Shown: piece after piece, positions 26,707 to 34,212 of the stretch
Layout of the letters: the number at the start of each line of letters is the position of its first letter
Numbering within the stretch: position 1 is the first letter of the stretch
Origin: Marinobacter sp. AC-23
GTDB lineage: Bacteria > Pseudomonadota > Gammaproteobacteria > Pseudomonadales > Oleiphilaceae
NCBI RefSeq assembly: GCF_001858325.1
Contig: NZ_MBPP01000012.1
Location: 1 to 34,212, forward strand
Direction of reading: 5' to 3'
DNA: 34,212 nucleotides
Notes under the pieces: model-generated
What the model saw: the letters and a program-made list of their open reading frames with translations, nothing else
Told to the model about the DNA's origin: nothing
Databases searched by the model: none
Position numbers and translations under genes: made by a program

Positions 26707-27888
26707 ATGAACCACCCCCGGGCTGCGGTTGTAAGTGACCGTAAAATAACCTTTGGAATTATTGCAGGAGAGGCGTCTGGGGACATTCTCGGCGCCGGCC
26801 TGATTCGATCACTTCGCAATCGTTACCCAAAGGCGCGTTTTGTCGGCATTGGCGGCGACGAAATGATTGCCGAGGGCTTCCACTCGCTGGTTCCCATGGA
26901 ACGGCTCTCTGTTATGGGGCTGGTAGAGGTTCTTGGTCGTATCCGAGAGCTCTTTAGTATCCGCGCTCGCCTCCTGAGCTATTTCTTCGCCACGCCGCCA
27001 GATGTGGTGATCGGTATTGATTCCCCGGATTTCACCCTTGCCATCGAACGGCGCTGCCGGGAAGCGGGTATTCCTTCTGTTCATTACGTAAGCCCTTCGG
27101 TTTGGGCCTGGCGGCAGAAACGGATCTTCAAAATCGCCAAGTCCGTTGACCTGATGCTCACCCTGTTGCCATTTGAGGCCAGGTTTTATGAAGAGCATCA
27201 GGTGCCCGTAGCCTTTGTAGGGCATCCTTTAGCAGATCGCATTCCTCTGGTACCTGAAACAGGGAAAGCCCGCCAGGAACTGGGGCTGAATGAAAGTGCT
27301 CCTTTACTGGCGGTGTTGCCAGGAAGTCGGGCTGGCGAAGTCGAACGTTTGGGCACGTTGTTTCTGGAGGCGGCGCGCTGGATTCAGACCAGGCGACCGG
27401 ATGTACAGCTGGTCATCCCCTGTGTGAACCGTGAACGGGAACAACAAGTTCGCGAGCTTATCGAAGCGCTCGACGTAAAACTTCAGGTCACCATCGTAAG
27501 AGGCCGTTCCCGCGAAGTGATGGCGGCATCAGATGTGGTGTTGCTGGCGTCCGGAACGGCGACGCTTGAGGCCATGCTGCTGAAAAAACCCATGGTAGTG
27601 GGCTATCGTTTGAGCAATGTCAGTTGGGCACTTATTTCCCGTTTAGTGAAAGTGCCTCACGTTTCATTGCCCAACCTGCTGGCGAAGCAACCACTGGTTC
27701 CTGAGCTTTTACAGGATGACGCCACACCGGAATCGCTCGGTGCCGCCGTACTCGAGCGTATGGAAAACCAGCAGGAGCGTGATCGGCTGGTGGAAGCGTT
27801 TACCGAGCTTCACCACACATTGAAGCAAAATGCCGACGAAAAAGCCGCCCAGGCGATCTCCGAGCTTCTTGAAGAGCGAGCCCGTTGA
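26707..27888 (+). CDS. lpxB: Lipid-A-disaccharide synthase
   Basis: The 393-aa GT19 glycosyltransferase joins UDP-2,3-diacylglucosamine and lipid X to the lipid A disaccharide. It is recognised by ITFGIIAGEASGDILGAGLI, ERLSVMGLVEVLGRI, IDSPDFTLAIERRC, YVSPSVWAWRQKRI and LPGSRAGEVERL. ATG 26707 has caggagcc upstream; a longer frame from 26635 lies inside lpxA and is rejected. The stop is immediately followed by the rnhB ATG. Confidence 0.96.
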   Translation: MNHPRAAVVSDRKITFGIIAGEASGDILGAGLIRSLRNRYPKARFVGIGGDEMIAEGFHSLVPMERLSVMGLVEVLGRIRELFSIRARLLSYFFATPPDVVIGIDSPDFTLAIERRCREAGIPSVHYVSPSVWAWRQKRIFKIAKSVDLMLTLLPFEARFYEEHQVPVAFVGHPLADRIPLVPETGKARQELGLNESAPLLAVLPGSRAGEVERLGTLFLEAARWIQTRRPDVQLVIPCVNREREQQVRELIEALDVKLQVTIVRGRSREVMAASDVVLLASGTATLEAMLLKKPMVVGYRLSNVSWALISRLVKVPHVSLPNLLAKQPLVPELLQDDATPESLGAAVLERMENQQERDRLVEAFTELHHTLKQNADEKAAQAISELLEERAR

Positions 27889-28578
27889 ATGGCTCGTGCA
27901 CCTGCATTACCTCCGTTTGAATGTGCCTATCAGGGCCGACTACTGGCCGGCGTGGATGAGGTAGGGCGTGGGCCACTCATTGGCGCGGTAGTGACCGCAG
28001 CTGTCATTCTGAATCCCGATCGACCCATTACGGGTTTGGCGGATTCAAAAAAGCTCACGGAAAAAAAGCGCAATGCGCTTTACGAAGAAATTATTGAGCA
28101 CGCGACGGCCTGGTGCTTAGGCCGCTGTGAGGCCCATGAGATTGACCAGATCAATATCTACCAAGCCACCATGATTGCCATGGAGCGCGCCGTTGCCGGG
28201 CTGGGTATTGCGCCTGAATATGTACTGGTGGACGGCAACAAATGCCCGAAATGGCACTGGCCCTCAGAGCCAGTGGTAAAAGGAGATAGCCGGGTAGAGG
28301 CGATCAGCGCCGCATCCATAATCGCCAAAGTGACCCGAGACCGGGAAATGGCAGAGATGGAGCAAACCTACCCGGGTTACGGCCTTGCACAACACAAAGG
28401 CTATCCAACGCCCGTGCACCTGGAAGCGCTGTTTCGGTTGGGTGTAACGCCAGAGCACCGCAAGTCCTTCCGGCCAGTTCAGGAGGCAATGGAGCAAGTT
28501 GGGTTCTTTAAAGCGCAGGCTGTGCCAACGGTAGAAACACTGCACTACCCAACAGACCTCTTTGAAAACAGTAATTGA
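27889..28578 (+). CDS. rnhB: Ribonuclease HII
   Basis: The 229-aa enzyme nicks RNA in RNA-DNA hybrids and removes misincorporated ribonucleotides. The acidic tetrad is Asp23, Glu24 ([11 protein letters not shown]), Asp115 (VLVDGNKCP) and Asp133 (VKGDSRVEA), with the same spacing as Asp16, Glu17, Asp108 and Asp126 of E. coli. The C-terminal extension (about 25 residues) is longer than in E. coli and variable. Starts directly at the lpxB stop. In many gammaproteobacteria dnaE follows rnhB; here a tRNA follows instead. Confidence 0.96.
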   Translation: MARAPALPPFECAYQGRLLAGVDEVGRGPLIGAVVTAAVILNPDRPITGLADSKKLTEKKRNALYEEIIEHATAWCLGRCEAHEIDQINIYQATMIAMERAVAGLGIAPEYVLVDGNKCPKWHWPSEPVVKGDSRVEAISAASIIAKVTRDREMAEMEQTYPGYGLAQHKGYPTPVHLEALFRLGVTPEHRKSFRPVQEAMEQVGFFKAQAVPTVETLHYPTDLFENSN

Positions 28579-28603
28579 CAAAGCCCTTCCGAGTCCTTAC
28601 TAT
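28575..28603 (+). promoter_or_regulatory. Strong sigma-70 promoter for the initiator tRNA
   Basis: TTGACA (28575-28580, overlapping the rnhB stop) and TACTAT (28598-28603) are 17 bases apart, followed by a G/C-rich discriminator (acgcgcacg). The 5' leader of the transcript contains CGAG-GCAA-CTCG (28618-28629), a small hairpin with a GNRA-type loop, before the mature tRNA at 28646. Confidence 0.8.
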
Positions 28604-28645
28604 ACGCGCACGTTGATCGAGGCAACTCGGCAACAACCAGTTTGA

Positions 28646-28722
<77 letters not shown>

Positions 28723-28730
28723 TATTAAAA

Positions 28731-28763
28731 GGCAAATCAGTAACTTACTGATTTGCCTTTTTT
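28731..28763 (+). terminator. Rho-independent terminator of the tRNA
   Basis: GGCAAATCAGTAA (28731-28743) pairs with TTACTGATTTGCC (28745-28757), followed by T6 (28758-28763) and preceded by A4. The real loop will be smaller than the full match allows. It ends the tRNA transcript; the 81 bases between it and the next gene hold nothing I can assign. Confidence 0.92.
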
Positions 28764-28844
28764 CGTATTTGGCCTCGAAATTCCTCTGTGCCAGATAAGT
28801 TATTTAATATTTGATGAACTTTGTTATCGCTCGGCGGACACCTG

Positions 28845-30962
28845 TCAGGAATGGCTAGCATCGGTGGCCAGTATGTTGGCTTGGCGCTGATGCTTCTTAT
28901 TCTGCACGCGCTTGTCTACACACTGTTCTTCGTCGTTGAGTATGACTACGCACTCCAGGCATTGTATGCATTCATCATAATCAATTCGGCCATCCTTACG
29001 AATAGCGTTAATGCCGCAGGCATTTTTGCAATGCTGGCAGGGGGTGCCGCACAACTCCACTCGATCCAGCCAGCTAAAGAGCCTCAGGCGGCCAATAATT
29101 GCCAGCCCGGCGCCTAATGGGCAAAGGTAGCGGCAATAGAATTTGTGGATAAACATCCCGACAACCAGTAGCCCAACCGCGTACACCACGAATGGCCAGT
29201 GACGCACAAAAAGCAGGGTGATGCTGGTTTTGAACGGTTCCACTTCCACCAGCTTTTCAGCCAGTGCGAGAGAATAGAAAGCCGTACCCACCAAGCCGAT
29301 CAGAATAGGATACTTAATAAGAATCAGGCGACGGTGCCAATACTCGGGTACTTTAATCTGGCGCAGGCCAAGCTTTTCCCCCAGCCAGGCCGTCATCTCC
29401 TGAAGTGCACCGAACGGGCACAGCCAGCCACAGAACAGACCACGCCCCCAAACGAACAGGCTGATAAATGTATACAGCCATAAAATGAAAATAATGGGGT
29501 CGAGCAGGAAGACATTAAGTGAGAAGCCATCTGAGATCGCGAGAAAAATCGTGTATATATTGACCACTGATAACTGGCCCTGAGCGAAAAAGCCGATAAA
29601 GAACAAGGTGAAGAACAGAAACCCCCAACGAAACCGGTGAACCAGTTTTGGGTACCTGCTGAACGTTTTCTGGCGGGCAAAAAACACAGTCAACACAGTC
29701 AGCGCGGTTAGTAAAATCGCAATCTGCCACCAACGTTGCTTCCAAAGGCCAATCCATACAGGCTCGCGCTCATCCTGAAGCGACGCTGCTGGCTCCACCG
29801 CTTCAAACAAATCCGGGTTGAATCGTACTGGCACTTCGATAATGGCGCTGTCTTGCGCCAGGTGGTTGCGAGAAAGTTCGATGTGGAAATTTAACGTGGC
29901 ATCGGCACCTGGACTAAAACCAGCGCTTCCGCCCGTGCGAAAAAAGTTTTGGGCGGCCAGGTCGGGCATGCCCGCCGCCTGCAATTCCAAACCTTGGCCT
30001 GATAGGTTCAAATCCCGCATTTCAACGGCCAGCCCATTCTGGCTCAGGCTCAGGCGCTGCGGATTGGTGCCGGGCACAAAGCTCTCGGAGACGTGAGGGA
30101 AGGCTCCCCGCGACATCACAAGCATTACCTGCGCGCCTGGCTCCAGCCACTCCATCAACGTTTGGTAGCCATTCTCTCCCAACAGGTTGCGGCCCACCAT
30201 GGGGGAATTGATGTACGTAAAAAACAGCTCGGTGAATGGTTCGTTGCTGGAACCCCCAAAATCCTGAGGATAATCTGCCAGGGGTCGACCGAGTTCAGAC
30301 TCAACAGCCTCGCGGCTTAAATGCAATTGGCCGATGTAGCCACGATCGAGCAACTGTTGCCACGTCAGCGGTTCAAAGAAGTCTGGTTTTGCTCTTGTTG
30401 GTGCAGCTTGCGCGAAGCCTGCAAGTTTGTTGCGAGCCACCTTCAGAGCAGATGAAAGAACAGTATCGTTGATGATCAGAACGGACACGGTGGCCTTGCT
30501 GACACCGTCAAAATACACTGAGTTTCCGTCAGTTGTTCGTCCCTGGCTACCGGTGTTGGATGTGTTAATGATGATCTGTTCGCGCAGCGACCGCCCCTCG
30601 TATTGATCGACAAAGTCGAATAGCGGCTCTTCGCCCAAACCGTGTAAAAACACTGGCTCGTGGTGGTTTAATACTTTTACTCCGGTAAAACGGCCACGAG
30701 TGTCCATGCCGATCAACATGCTGATGGGCTTGCCCGCGAACCCCTGAAGCCTGCTCAAATCAACGGACTCGTAAGCGTAGCCCAGTAACTCCTGAAGCTG
30801 GAAAACAGGATAAACCGGGAAGTCTTCTAACTTTTCATCGATAACCGTCGCCGACGGAAACAATTCCTGGATCAGCGCTTTTTTCTGTTCAGAAAGCTCA
30901 GCCTGGGCTGCGGAACTGTAAATAAACAAGTATAGAAAAAAGAGCACGAGGCGCCCGACCAT
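28845..30962 (-). CDS. NosR/NirI-family membrane iron-sulfur flavoprotein
   Basis: The 705-aa protein begins with a signal peptide/membrane anchor (MVGRLVLFFLYLFIYSSAAQA), followed by a periplasmic FMN-binding domain (about residues 75-185; the flavin-Thr region reads DGVSKATVSV). A long periplasmic domain precedes about five to six membrane segments (about 410-620) with two CxxxCP motifs (CGWLCPFGA and CRYLCPLGA). A C-terminal ferredoxin-like region has CGTPCQHCKNAC and CIQCLECVV. This is the NosR/NirI architecture, electron transfer to periplasmic reductases such as N2O reductase, but no nosZ is visible here. The start is ATG 30960-30962 with caggagcaactc; a frame to 31025 lacks a ribosome site. 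Confidence 0.85.
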   Translation of the reverse strand: MVGRLVLFFLYLFIYSSAAQAELSEQKKALIQELFPSATVIDEKLEDFPVYPVFQLQELLGYAYESVDLSRLQGFAGKPISMLIGMDTRGRFTGVKVLNHHEPVFLHGLGEEPLFDFVDQYEGRSLREQIIINTSNTGSQGRTTDGNSVYFDGVSKATVSVLIINDTVLSSALKVARNKLAGFAQAAPTRAKPDFFEPLTWQQLLDRGYIGQLHLSREAVESELGRPLADYPQDFGGSSNEPFTELFFTYINSPMVGRNLLGENGYQTLMEWLEPGAQVMLVMSRGAFPHVSESFVPGTNPQRLSLSQNGLAVEMRDLNLSGQGLELQAAGMPDLAAQNFFRTGGSAGFSPGADATLNFHIELSRNHLAQDSAIIEVPVRFNPDLFEAVEPAASLQDEREPVWIGLWKQRWWQIAILLTALTVLTVFFARQKTFSRYPKLVHRFRWGFLFFTLFFIGFFAQGQLSVVNIYTIFLAISDGFSLNVFLLDPIIFILWLYTFISLFVWGRGLFCGWLCPFGALQEMTAWLGEKLGLRQIKVPEYWHRRLILIKYPILIGLVGTAFYSLALAEKLVEVEPFKTSITLLFVRHWPFVVYAVGLLVVGMFIHKFYCRYLCPLGAGLAIIGRLRLFSWLDRVELCGTPCQHCKNACGINAIRKDGRIDYDECIQCLECVVILNDEEQCVDKRVQNKKHQRQANILATDASHS

Positions 30963-31335
30963 GAGTTGCTCCTGGTGTTTTTCGGGTAATGCCTTCCATG
31001 CTATTGAGTTTACGTTTTGACTCAATACGACCTCAGAGTCAGCCGCCTGCTACTTTATGGTTGATTTTGTCCCTTTGTTAACAAGGGCACTAATTTGGAT
31101 GAGCGATTGGTCAGTTGTGGCACATGATTCCGATTGATGGCACAAAACCAGATGAATGAATGTCTTAGTTCAAAAGTGCTGTTTCTACTCCCTCCCAAAT
31201 AAGCATAAAACCGGATCCCTCGGCCGATACCTCCGGTTTCTCTGGTAGCCGATTATAAAGTTCAGGCAACAGCTGTCGCTTGCGGCATGAGCTGATGGTC
31301 GCCTGATCCTGAATGACCAACATACTGGGGGAATT
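30963..31335. promoter_or_regulatory. Divergent control region with repeats
   Basis: This 373-base gap separates the NosR-like gene and the porin. It holds an inverted repeat TATTGAG-N12-CTCAATA (31002-31027), a near-palindrome around TGTTAACA (31071-31087), two direct TGGCACA copies exactly 20 bases apart (31118-31124, 31138-31144), and a long imperfect stem TCAGGC...GCCTGA with inner CAGCT/AGCTG (31262-31306) inside the porin leader. ACCGGA/TCCGGT also flank 31211-31238. I cannot place a convincing promoter on either strand. Bound regulators are not identifiable from these motifs. Confidence 0.5.
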
Positions 31336-32435
31336 ATGAACAACAACAAAATCAGAAGGTCGGGGCTGTTTATCGCAATGGCAGCAGCGATGGGTGCCAG
31401 TGCTGGAGCAAATGCGGCGGTCGAATTATACAACGAGGACGGCACAACATTTTCTGTTGATGGCTATTTCAACGCGTTCTATGTAAATCGCGACAATGAT
31501 CTGAGTGACACCCGAGATTCCCGCGTCAAGATGGGTTTCTTGCCCAACACCATCGGGTTTAATTTCAGCAAAGAAATGGGTGATCTGACTCTGGGAGGAC
31601 GTTCGTCATTCTGGACATCGATCAATGACAGCCTGGACTCACCCATTGATACTGCGATTGACGTGCGCCAGTTTTACGCCACCGTGGACGGTAGCTTTGG
31701 CCAGGTGTTGATTGGTAAAGATTTTGGTCTTTACGGGCGTTCAAATATATTTCTTGATGAAATTTTGATGGGCTTTGGCTCCCCGGGTACGGCCGGCGGC
31801 GTGTCTTTCGGAAACATCGGTGTGGGTTACCCGTACCCGACGCCCTCAGCCAGATAACCTATCGTGCTCCGGAAATGTCCGGATTCAATATTGCTGTCGG
31901 TGTTCTTGATCCAGCAGATACGGTTACCGGGGCGAATGATGAGAATTCCGCTCCGCGGTTTGAGTCAGAGATAATCTACAGCACCGATATGAATGGATTA
32001 GGGTTGACCGGTTGGCTAAACGGCCGTTATCAATCAGCTGAAAATGGCGGTACTACGGTTGATAGCAGCGGCCTTGGCTACGGTCTGAAAGCCTCGCTGG
32101 CGGGTTTGACTCTGGCAGCGTCTGGTTTTACCTCAAAGGGTGACAACCCGGTACTGATTAGCAACAGCCCAGTCACGGAAGATGACGCTGATGGTTTTCT
32201 GGTTCAGGGATCCTACACCTTCGGGCCTAACCGCGTAGTGTTGTCTTATGGTGAAACTGACGCTGAAATTCTGAATCTTGAAACGGAAAGCACGACCCTG
32301 GGTTTCTTTCATGACGTGAACAGCAACTTTAAACTGGTTGCCGAGTACAACATGTTTGAGGGCGAAAATCGTACAACTGGCATGACCAACTCGGACGTCA
32401 ATACCATTGCACTTGGCGCCGTTGTCACGTTCTAG
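31336..32435 (+). pseudogene. Outer-membrane porin, frameshifted in the middle
   Basis: General porin of the Gram-negative porin (Porin_4) type. The signal peptide ends in GANA before AVELYNEDGTTFSVDGYFNA, a typical first strand. The frame stops at 31855-31857 after YPYPTPSAR. In the next frame the protein resumes with ITYRAPEMSGFNIAVGVLD and runs to 32435, ending in the outer-membrane signature VNTIALGAVVTF. Adding one C near 31850-31851 (GCCAGA to GCCCAGA) gives ...PTPSAQITYRAPEMSGF and a normal porin of about 366 aa. The second half also has its own ATG at 31875 but no signal peptide, so it would not be exported alone. ATG 31336 is preceded by tgggggaatt. Confidence 0.85.
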
Positions 32436-32566
32436 ACATCATATACTGCGGGCGGTGGGGTTTACGCTCTATTGCTCGCAGCGTAATGATCTAGAACTAA
32501 AGTGCTGGTTTTCGGGTTATTGCATGCAGGCAGCCGCGTGGTTCTGACAATGGAGTAGTCTGATCA

Positions 32567-33841
32567 ATGGCTTACGATCATTTCGGCGCACCGATAAAAA
32601 GCACTGAAGTCTCATTGGCGAAGCCGGTCGAGTCCGTAGAATTATGGGGACGTTCTTTTTCTGCGGAAGTACCCCTCATGTCGCCAGTAACGACAATGTC
32701 TGCCGTCCGTGTTGCCAGCACCAGCCTTCGCGAGCCGGTTTTGGCGGCGAATAATCTTGCTAGCCAACTTAACCATCCCCACCTTGGGTGTGTTCTGTTG
32801 TTCTGCTCTGCCGAATATGATCTTGACGGGCTGGGCCCGGCTCTTGCGCAGGCGTTCCCGGATGTGCGCCTGTCGGGCTGCACGTCAGCGGGTGAAATTA
32901 CCACTCGCGGCTATGATCGCGGGTGCATCACGGCTATTGGTTTTGACAGTCGTTTCTTCTCGATTGACTGTGCGCTGATCCGTGAAATGGATCGCTTTTC
33001 CCTGCAGGATGCGCAAAACGTGATTGATGGCTTGCTGACAAATTGTCGCAATGCCCGAATTGCGCCCATCAAAGGTAATACCTTTGCCATCACTTTGCTG
33101 GACGGGCTGTCCAGCCGCGAAGAGTTGGTGCTTGCAACCCTGAATGCGGCACTCGGTAGTATTCCGCAGTTTGGTGGATCAGCGGGCGACGACGAGCGTC
33201 TTGCAAACACCCATGTATTCCACGACGGCCGCTTCCATGCCGGTGCGGCCATGGTTTTGCTGGTGAACACGCCATTGGATTTTCGCGTGTTTTCCAGCCA
33301 TCACATGATTGAAGGTCATGAAAAACTGGTTGTTACGAGCGCCTGTTCTGACAGCCGAACGGTTTACGAATTGAACGCAGAACCTGCCGCTGAGGCTTAT
33401 GCTCGTGCCGTGGGCGTTGCAGTCGATGAGTTGGATCGCACGGTTTTTGCGCTGCAGCCATTAGGTGTAAAAGTCGGCGGCCATTATTTTGTGCGCTCGA
33501 TACAGAGTGTCAACCCGGATAAAAGCCTGACTTTTTATTGCGCGGTGGAGACTGGCATTGTAATGACGGCCATGGCGCCCGAATCACTGTTGGACAGCGT
33601 GCGGGAGCAGCTTGAAATCTCCGAAAGCATGGTTGGGCCGCCGTTGATTACCATCGGTTGTGATTGTTTTTTACGCCGCCTGGAAGCCGAACTGACCGGT
33701 AAAGTTGAGGCGGTGTCTGAGTTTCTGCGCGATCACAAAGTCGTGGGCTTTAACACCTACGGCGAACAGTTCAACGGAATGCATATTAATCAAACATTCA
33801 CGGGGGTGGTTATTGGCCAGCCTGATTCCAGTTCCCTGTAA
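32567..33841 (+). CDS. FIST domain sensory protein
   Basis: The 424-aa cytoplasmic protein has FIST_N (about residues 60-250; ASTSLREPVLAANNLASQL, SGCTSAGEITTRGY, GGSAGDDERLANTHVF) and FIST_C (about 260-400; YELNAEPAAEAYARAVGV, FNTYGEQFNGMHINQTFTGV). FIST proteins are thought to bind small ligands, perhaps amino acids, and pass the signal to kinases. ATG 32567 has ggag 11 bases upstream; a second possible start is ATG 32678 (ggaag upstream), which would remove a poorly conserved N terminus. The partner histidine kinase starts inside its 3' end. The 131-base gap after the porin has an imperfect hairpin but no clear promoter. Confidence 0.88.
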   Translation: MAYDHFGAPIKSTEVSLAKPVESVELWGRSFSAEVPLMSPVTTMSAVRVASTSLREPVLAANNLASQLNHPHLGCVLLFCSAEYDLDGLGPALAQAFPDVRLSGCTSAGEITTRGYDRGCITAIGFDSRFFSIDCALIREMDRFSLQDAQNVIDGLLTNCRNARIAPIKGNTFAITLLDGLSSREELVLATLNAALGSIPQFGGSAGDDERLANTHVFHDGRFHAGAAMVLLVNTPLDFRVFSSHHMIEGHEKLVVTSACSDSRTVYELNAEPAAEAYARAVGVAVDELDRTVFALQPLGVKVGGHYFVRSIQSVNPDKSLTFYCAVETGIVMTAMAPESLLDSVREQLEISESMVGPPLITIGCDCFLRRLEAELTGKVEAVSEFLRDHKVVGFNTYGEQFNGMHINQTFTGVVIGQPDSSSL

Positions 33842-34046
33842 CTCTCAGGCGCATCCGGATGCGTCTCTGCGTGAGCGTATCGCTGCGCTTGAAGCCGATA
33901 ATGAACGGCTGCATAAAATTCGCGACGCGTTAATTGTGCGGGTGGAATCCGGAATGGCCCACAAGCCGGAACCTTACGCGGCGTTTGAGCACTCGGTAGT
34001 ACTGGCCGAACAGGTGCGCGAGCGCACAGAAGCACTTAACCAGTGA
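33813..34046 (+). pseudogene. Sensor histidine kinase N-terminal remnant, cut by IS110 element
   Basis: From TTG 33813 (preceded by cgggggtgg and overlapping the FIST gene by 29 bases) the frame reads a coiled-coil SLRERIAALEADNERLHKI, then AAFEHSVVLAEQVRERTEAL, and stops at the TGA at 34044-34046. This is the N-terminal sensor/coiled-coil part of FIST-associated hybrid histidine kinases, but the HisKA, ATPase and receiver domains are missing. The transposase end of an IS110-family element begins about 20 bases later on the opposite strand, so the insertion most likely severed the gene and provides the stop. The remainder may lie beyond the element, outside the window. Confidence 0.7.
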
Positions 34047-34212
34047 CTGTGGTGTCAATCCCATAAATTAAGCCATATTTTCACGCCACGGTTCTTGGTT
34101 TTTAACCATGGTATTGAGCACCACAATCATTTTTCTCATGCAGGCGATCAGAGCGACCTTGGGAAGTTTGCCCTGGGCTTTCAGGTGCTCGTAGAACCGT
34201 TTAAAAACAGGA
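34045..34212 (-). mobile_element. IS110-family insertion sequence, right end
   Basis: The element enters the window with the transposase 3' end and meets the kinase remnant near 34045; the exact junction is not resolvable without the empty site. IS110 elements lack the usual terminal inverted repeats and long target duplications. The non-coding end between the transposase stop (34068) and the junction is only about 22 bases, as expected for the short right end of the IS110 group, in which the bridge RNA is encoded at the other end. Confidence 0.7.
34068..34212 (-). CDS. IS110-family transposase, C-terminal part
   Basis: The last 47 codons of a gene that continues past the window end. The protein reads FKRFYEHLKAQGKLPKVALI then ACMRKMIVVLNTMVKNQEPW and ends in RENMA. 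The A-C-M-R-K-(x)n-L-N-x-M-(V/I) pattern is the conserved C-terminal end of Transposase_20 of IS110 transposases, which carry a DEDD RuvC-like N-terminal domain. Catalytic residues are outside the window. Confidence 0.85.
   Translation of the reverse strand, partial: PVFKRFYEHLKAQGKLPKVALIACMRKMIVVLNTMVKNQEPWRENMA

Noticed and set aside
31118..31144. Sigma-54 promoter based on TGGCAC
   Set aside because: Neither TGGCAC copy has the required GC at the -12 position with correct spacing.
31875..32435. Second porin half as an independent gene
   Set aside because: It has no signal peptide and no ribosome site; it joins the first half perfectly after a one-base correction.

Overview
The window looks like a chromosome segment of a marine gammaproteobacterium, most likely Marinobacter or a close relative. 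The evidence is the gene order map-glnD-dapC-(arsC-like)-dapD-dapE facing rpsB-tsf-pyrH-frr-uppS-cdsA-dxr-rseP-bamA-skp-lpxD-fabZ-lpxA-lpxB-rnhB, the moderately GC-rich codon use, and protein sequences of Pseudomonas/Marinobacter type. The genus is an inference; no database search was possible.

Layout. Positions 1-5451 are an accessory-type stretch: a two-membrane-segment protein resembling the DUF6708 family (apparently frameshifted at its 3' end), a ParD-like antitoxin with an overlapping zeta-type toxin behind a perfect inverted repeat, a DUF1853 protein with a nuclease-like core, a glyoxalase I, and an unusual single-AAA ATPase with a Clp N-domain overlapping a small unknown gene. Positions 5480-6548 hold a bidirectional terminator, a membrane-anchored cold-shock-domain protein and slyX. 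Positions 6577-13699 (minus strand) form the lysine/peptidoglycan precursor and nitrogen-signalling cluster map-glnD-dapC-arsC-like-dapD-dapE. From 13806 the plus strand carries translation genes (rpsB with a structured leader, tsf, frr), UMP kinase, isoprenoid and phospholipid genes (uppS, cdsA, dxr) and envelope biogenesis genes (rseP, bamA, skp, lpxD, fabZ, lpxA, lpxB), ending with rnhB. An initiator tRNA with its own promoter and terminator follows.

Positions 28845-34212 are accessory again: a NosR/NirI-like polyferredoxin flavoprotein (minus), a divergent 373-bp control region with several repeats, an outer-membrane porin split by a frameshift, a FIST sensor protein, and the N-terminal piece of a partner histidine kinase cut off by an IS110-family element whose transposase runs off the window end.

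Together, the core genes supply diaminopimelate, undecaprenyl diphosphate, CDP-diacylglycerol, lipid A and the machinery that inserts outer-membrane proteins, next to the translation factors that set growth rate. Three reading frames (the DUF6708-like gene, glnD, the porin) are each broken by one missing base, and adding one C to the sense strand restores each. This is either a run of recent mutations or, more simply, homopolymer base-calling errors. I see no CRISPR array, prophage or rRNA. The least-understood loci are the Clp-N/AAA pair at 3684-5451, the membrane-cold-shock fusion, and the NosR-like gene without a visible nos operon.
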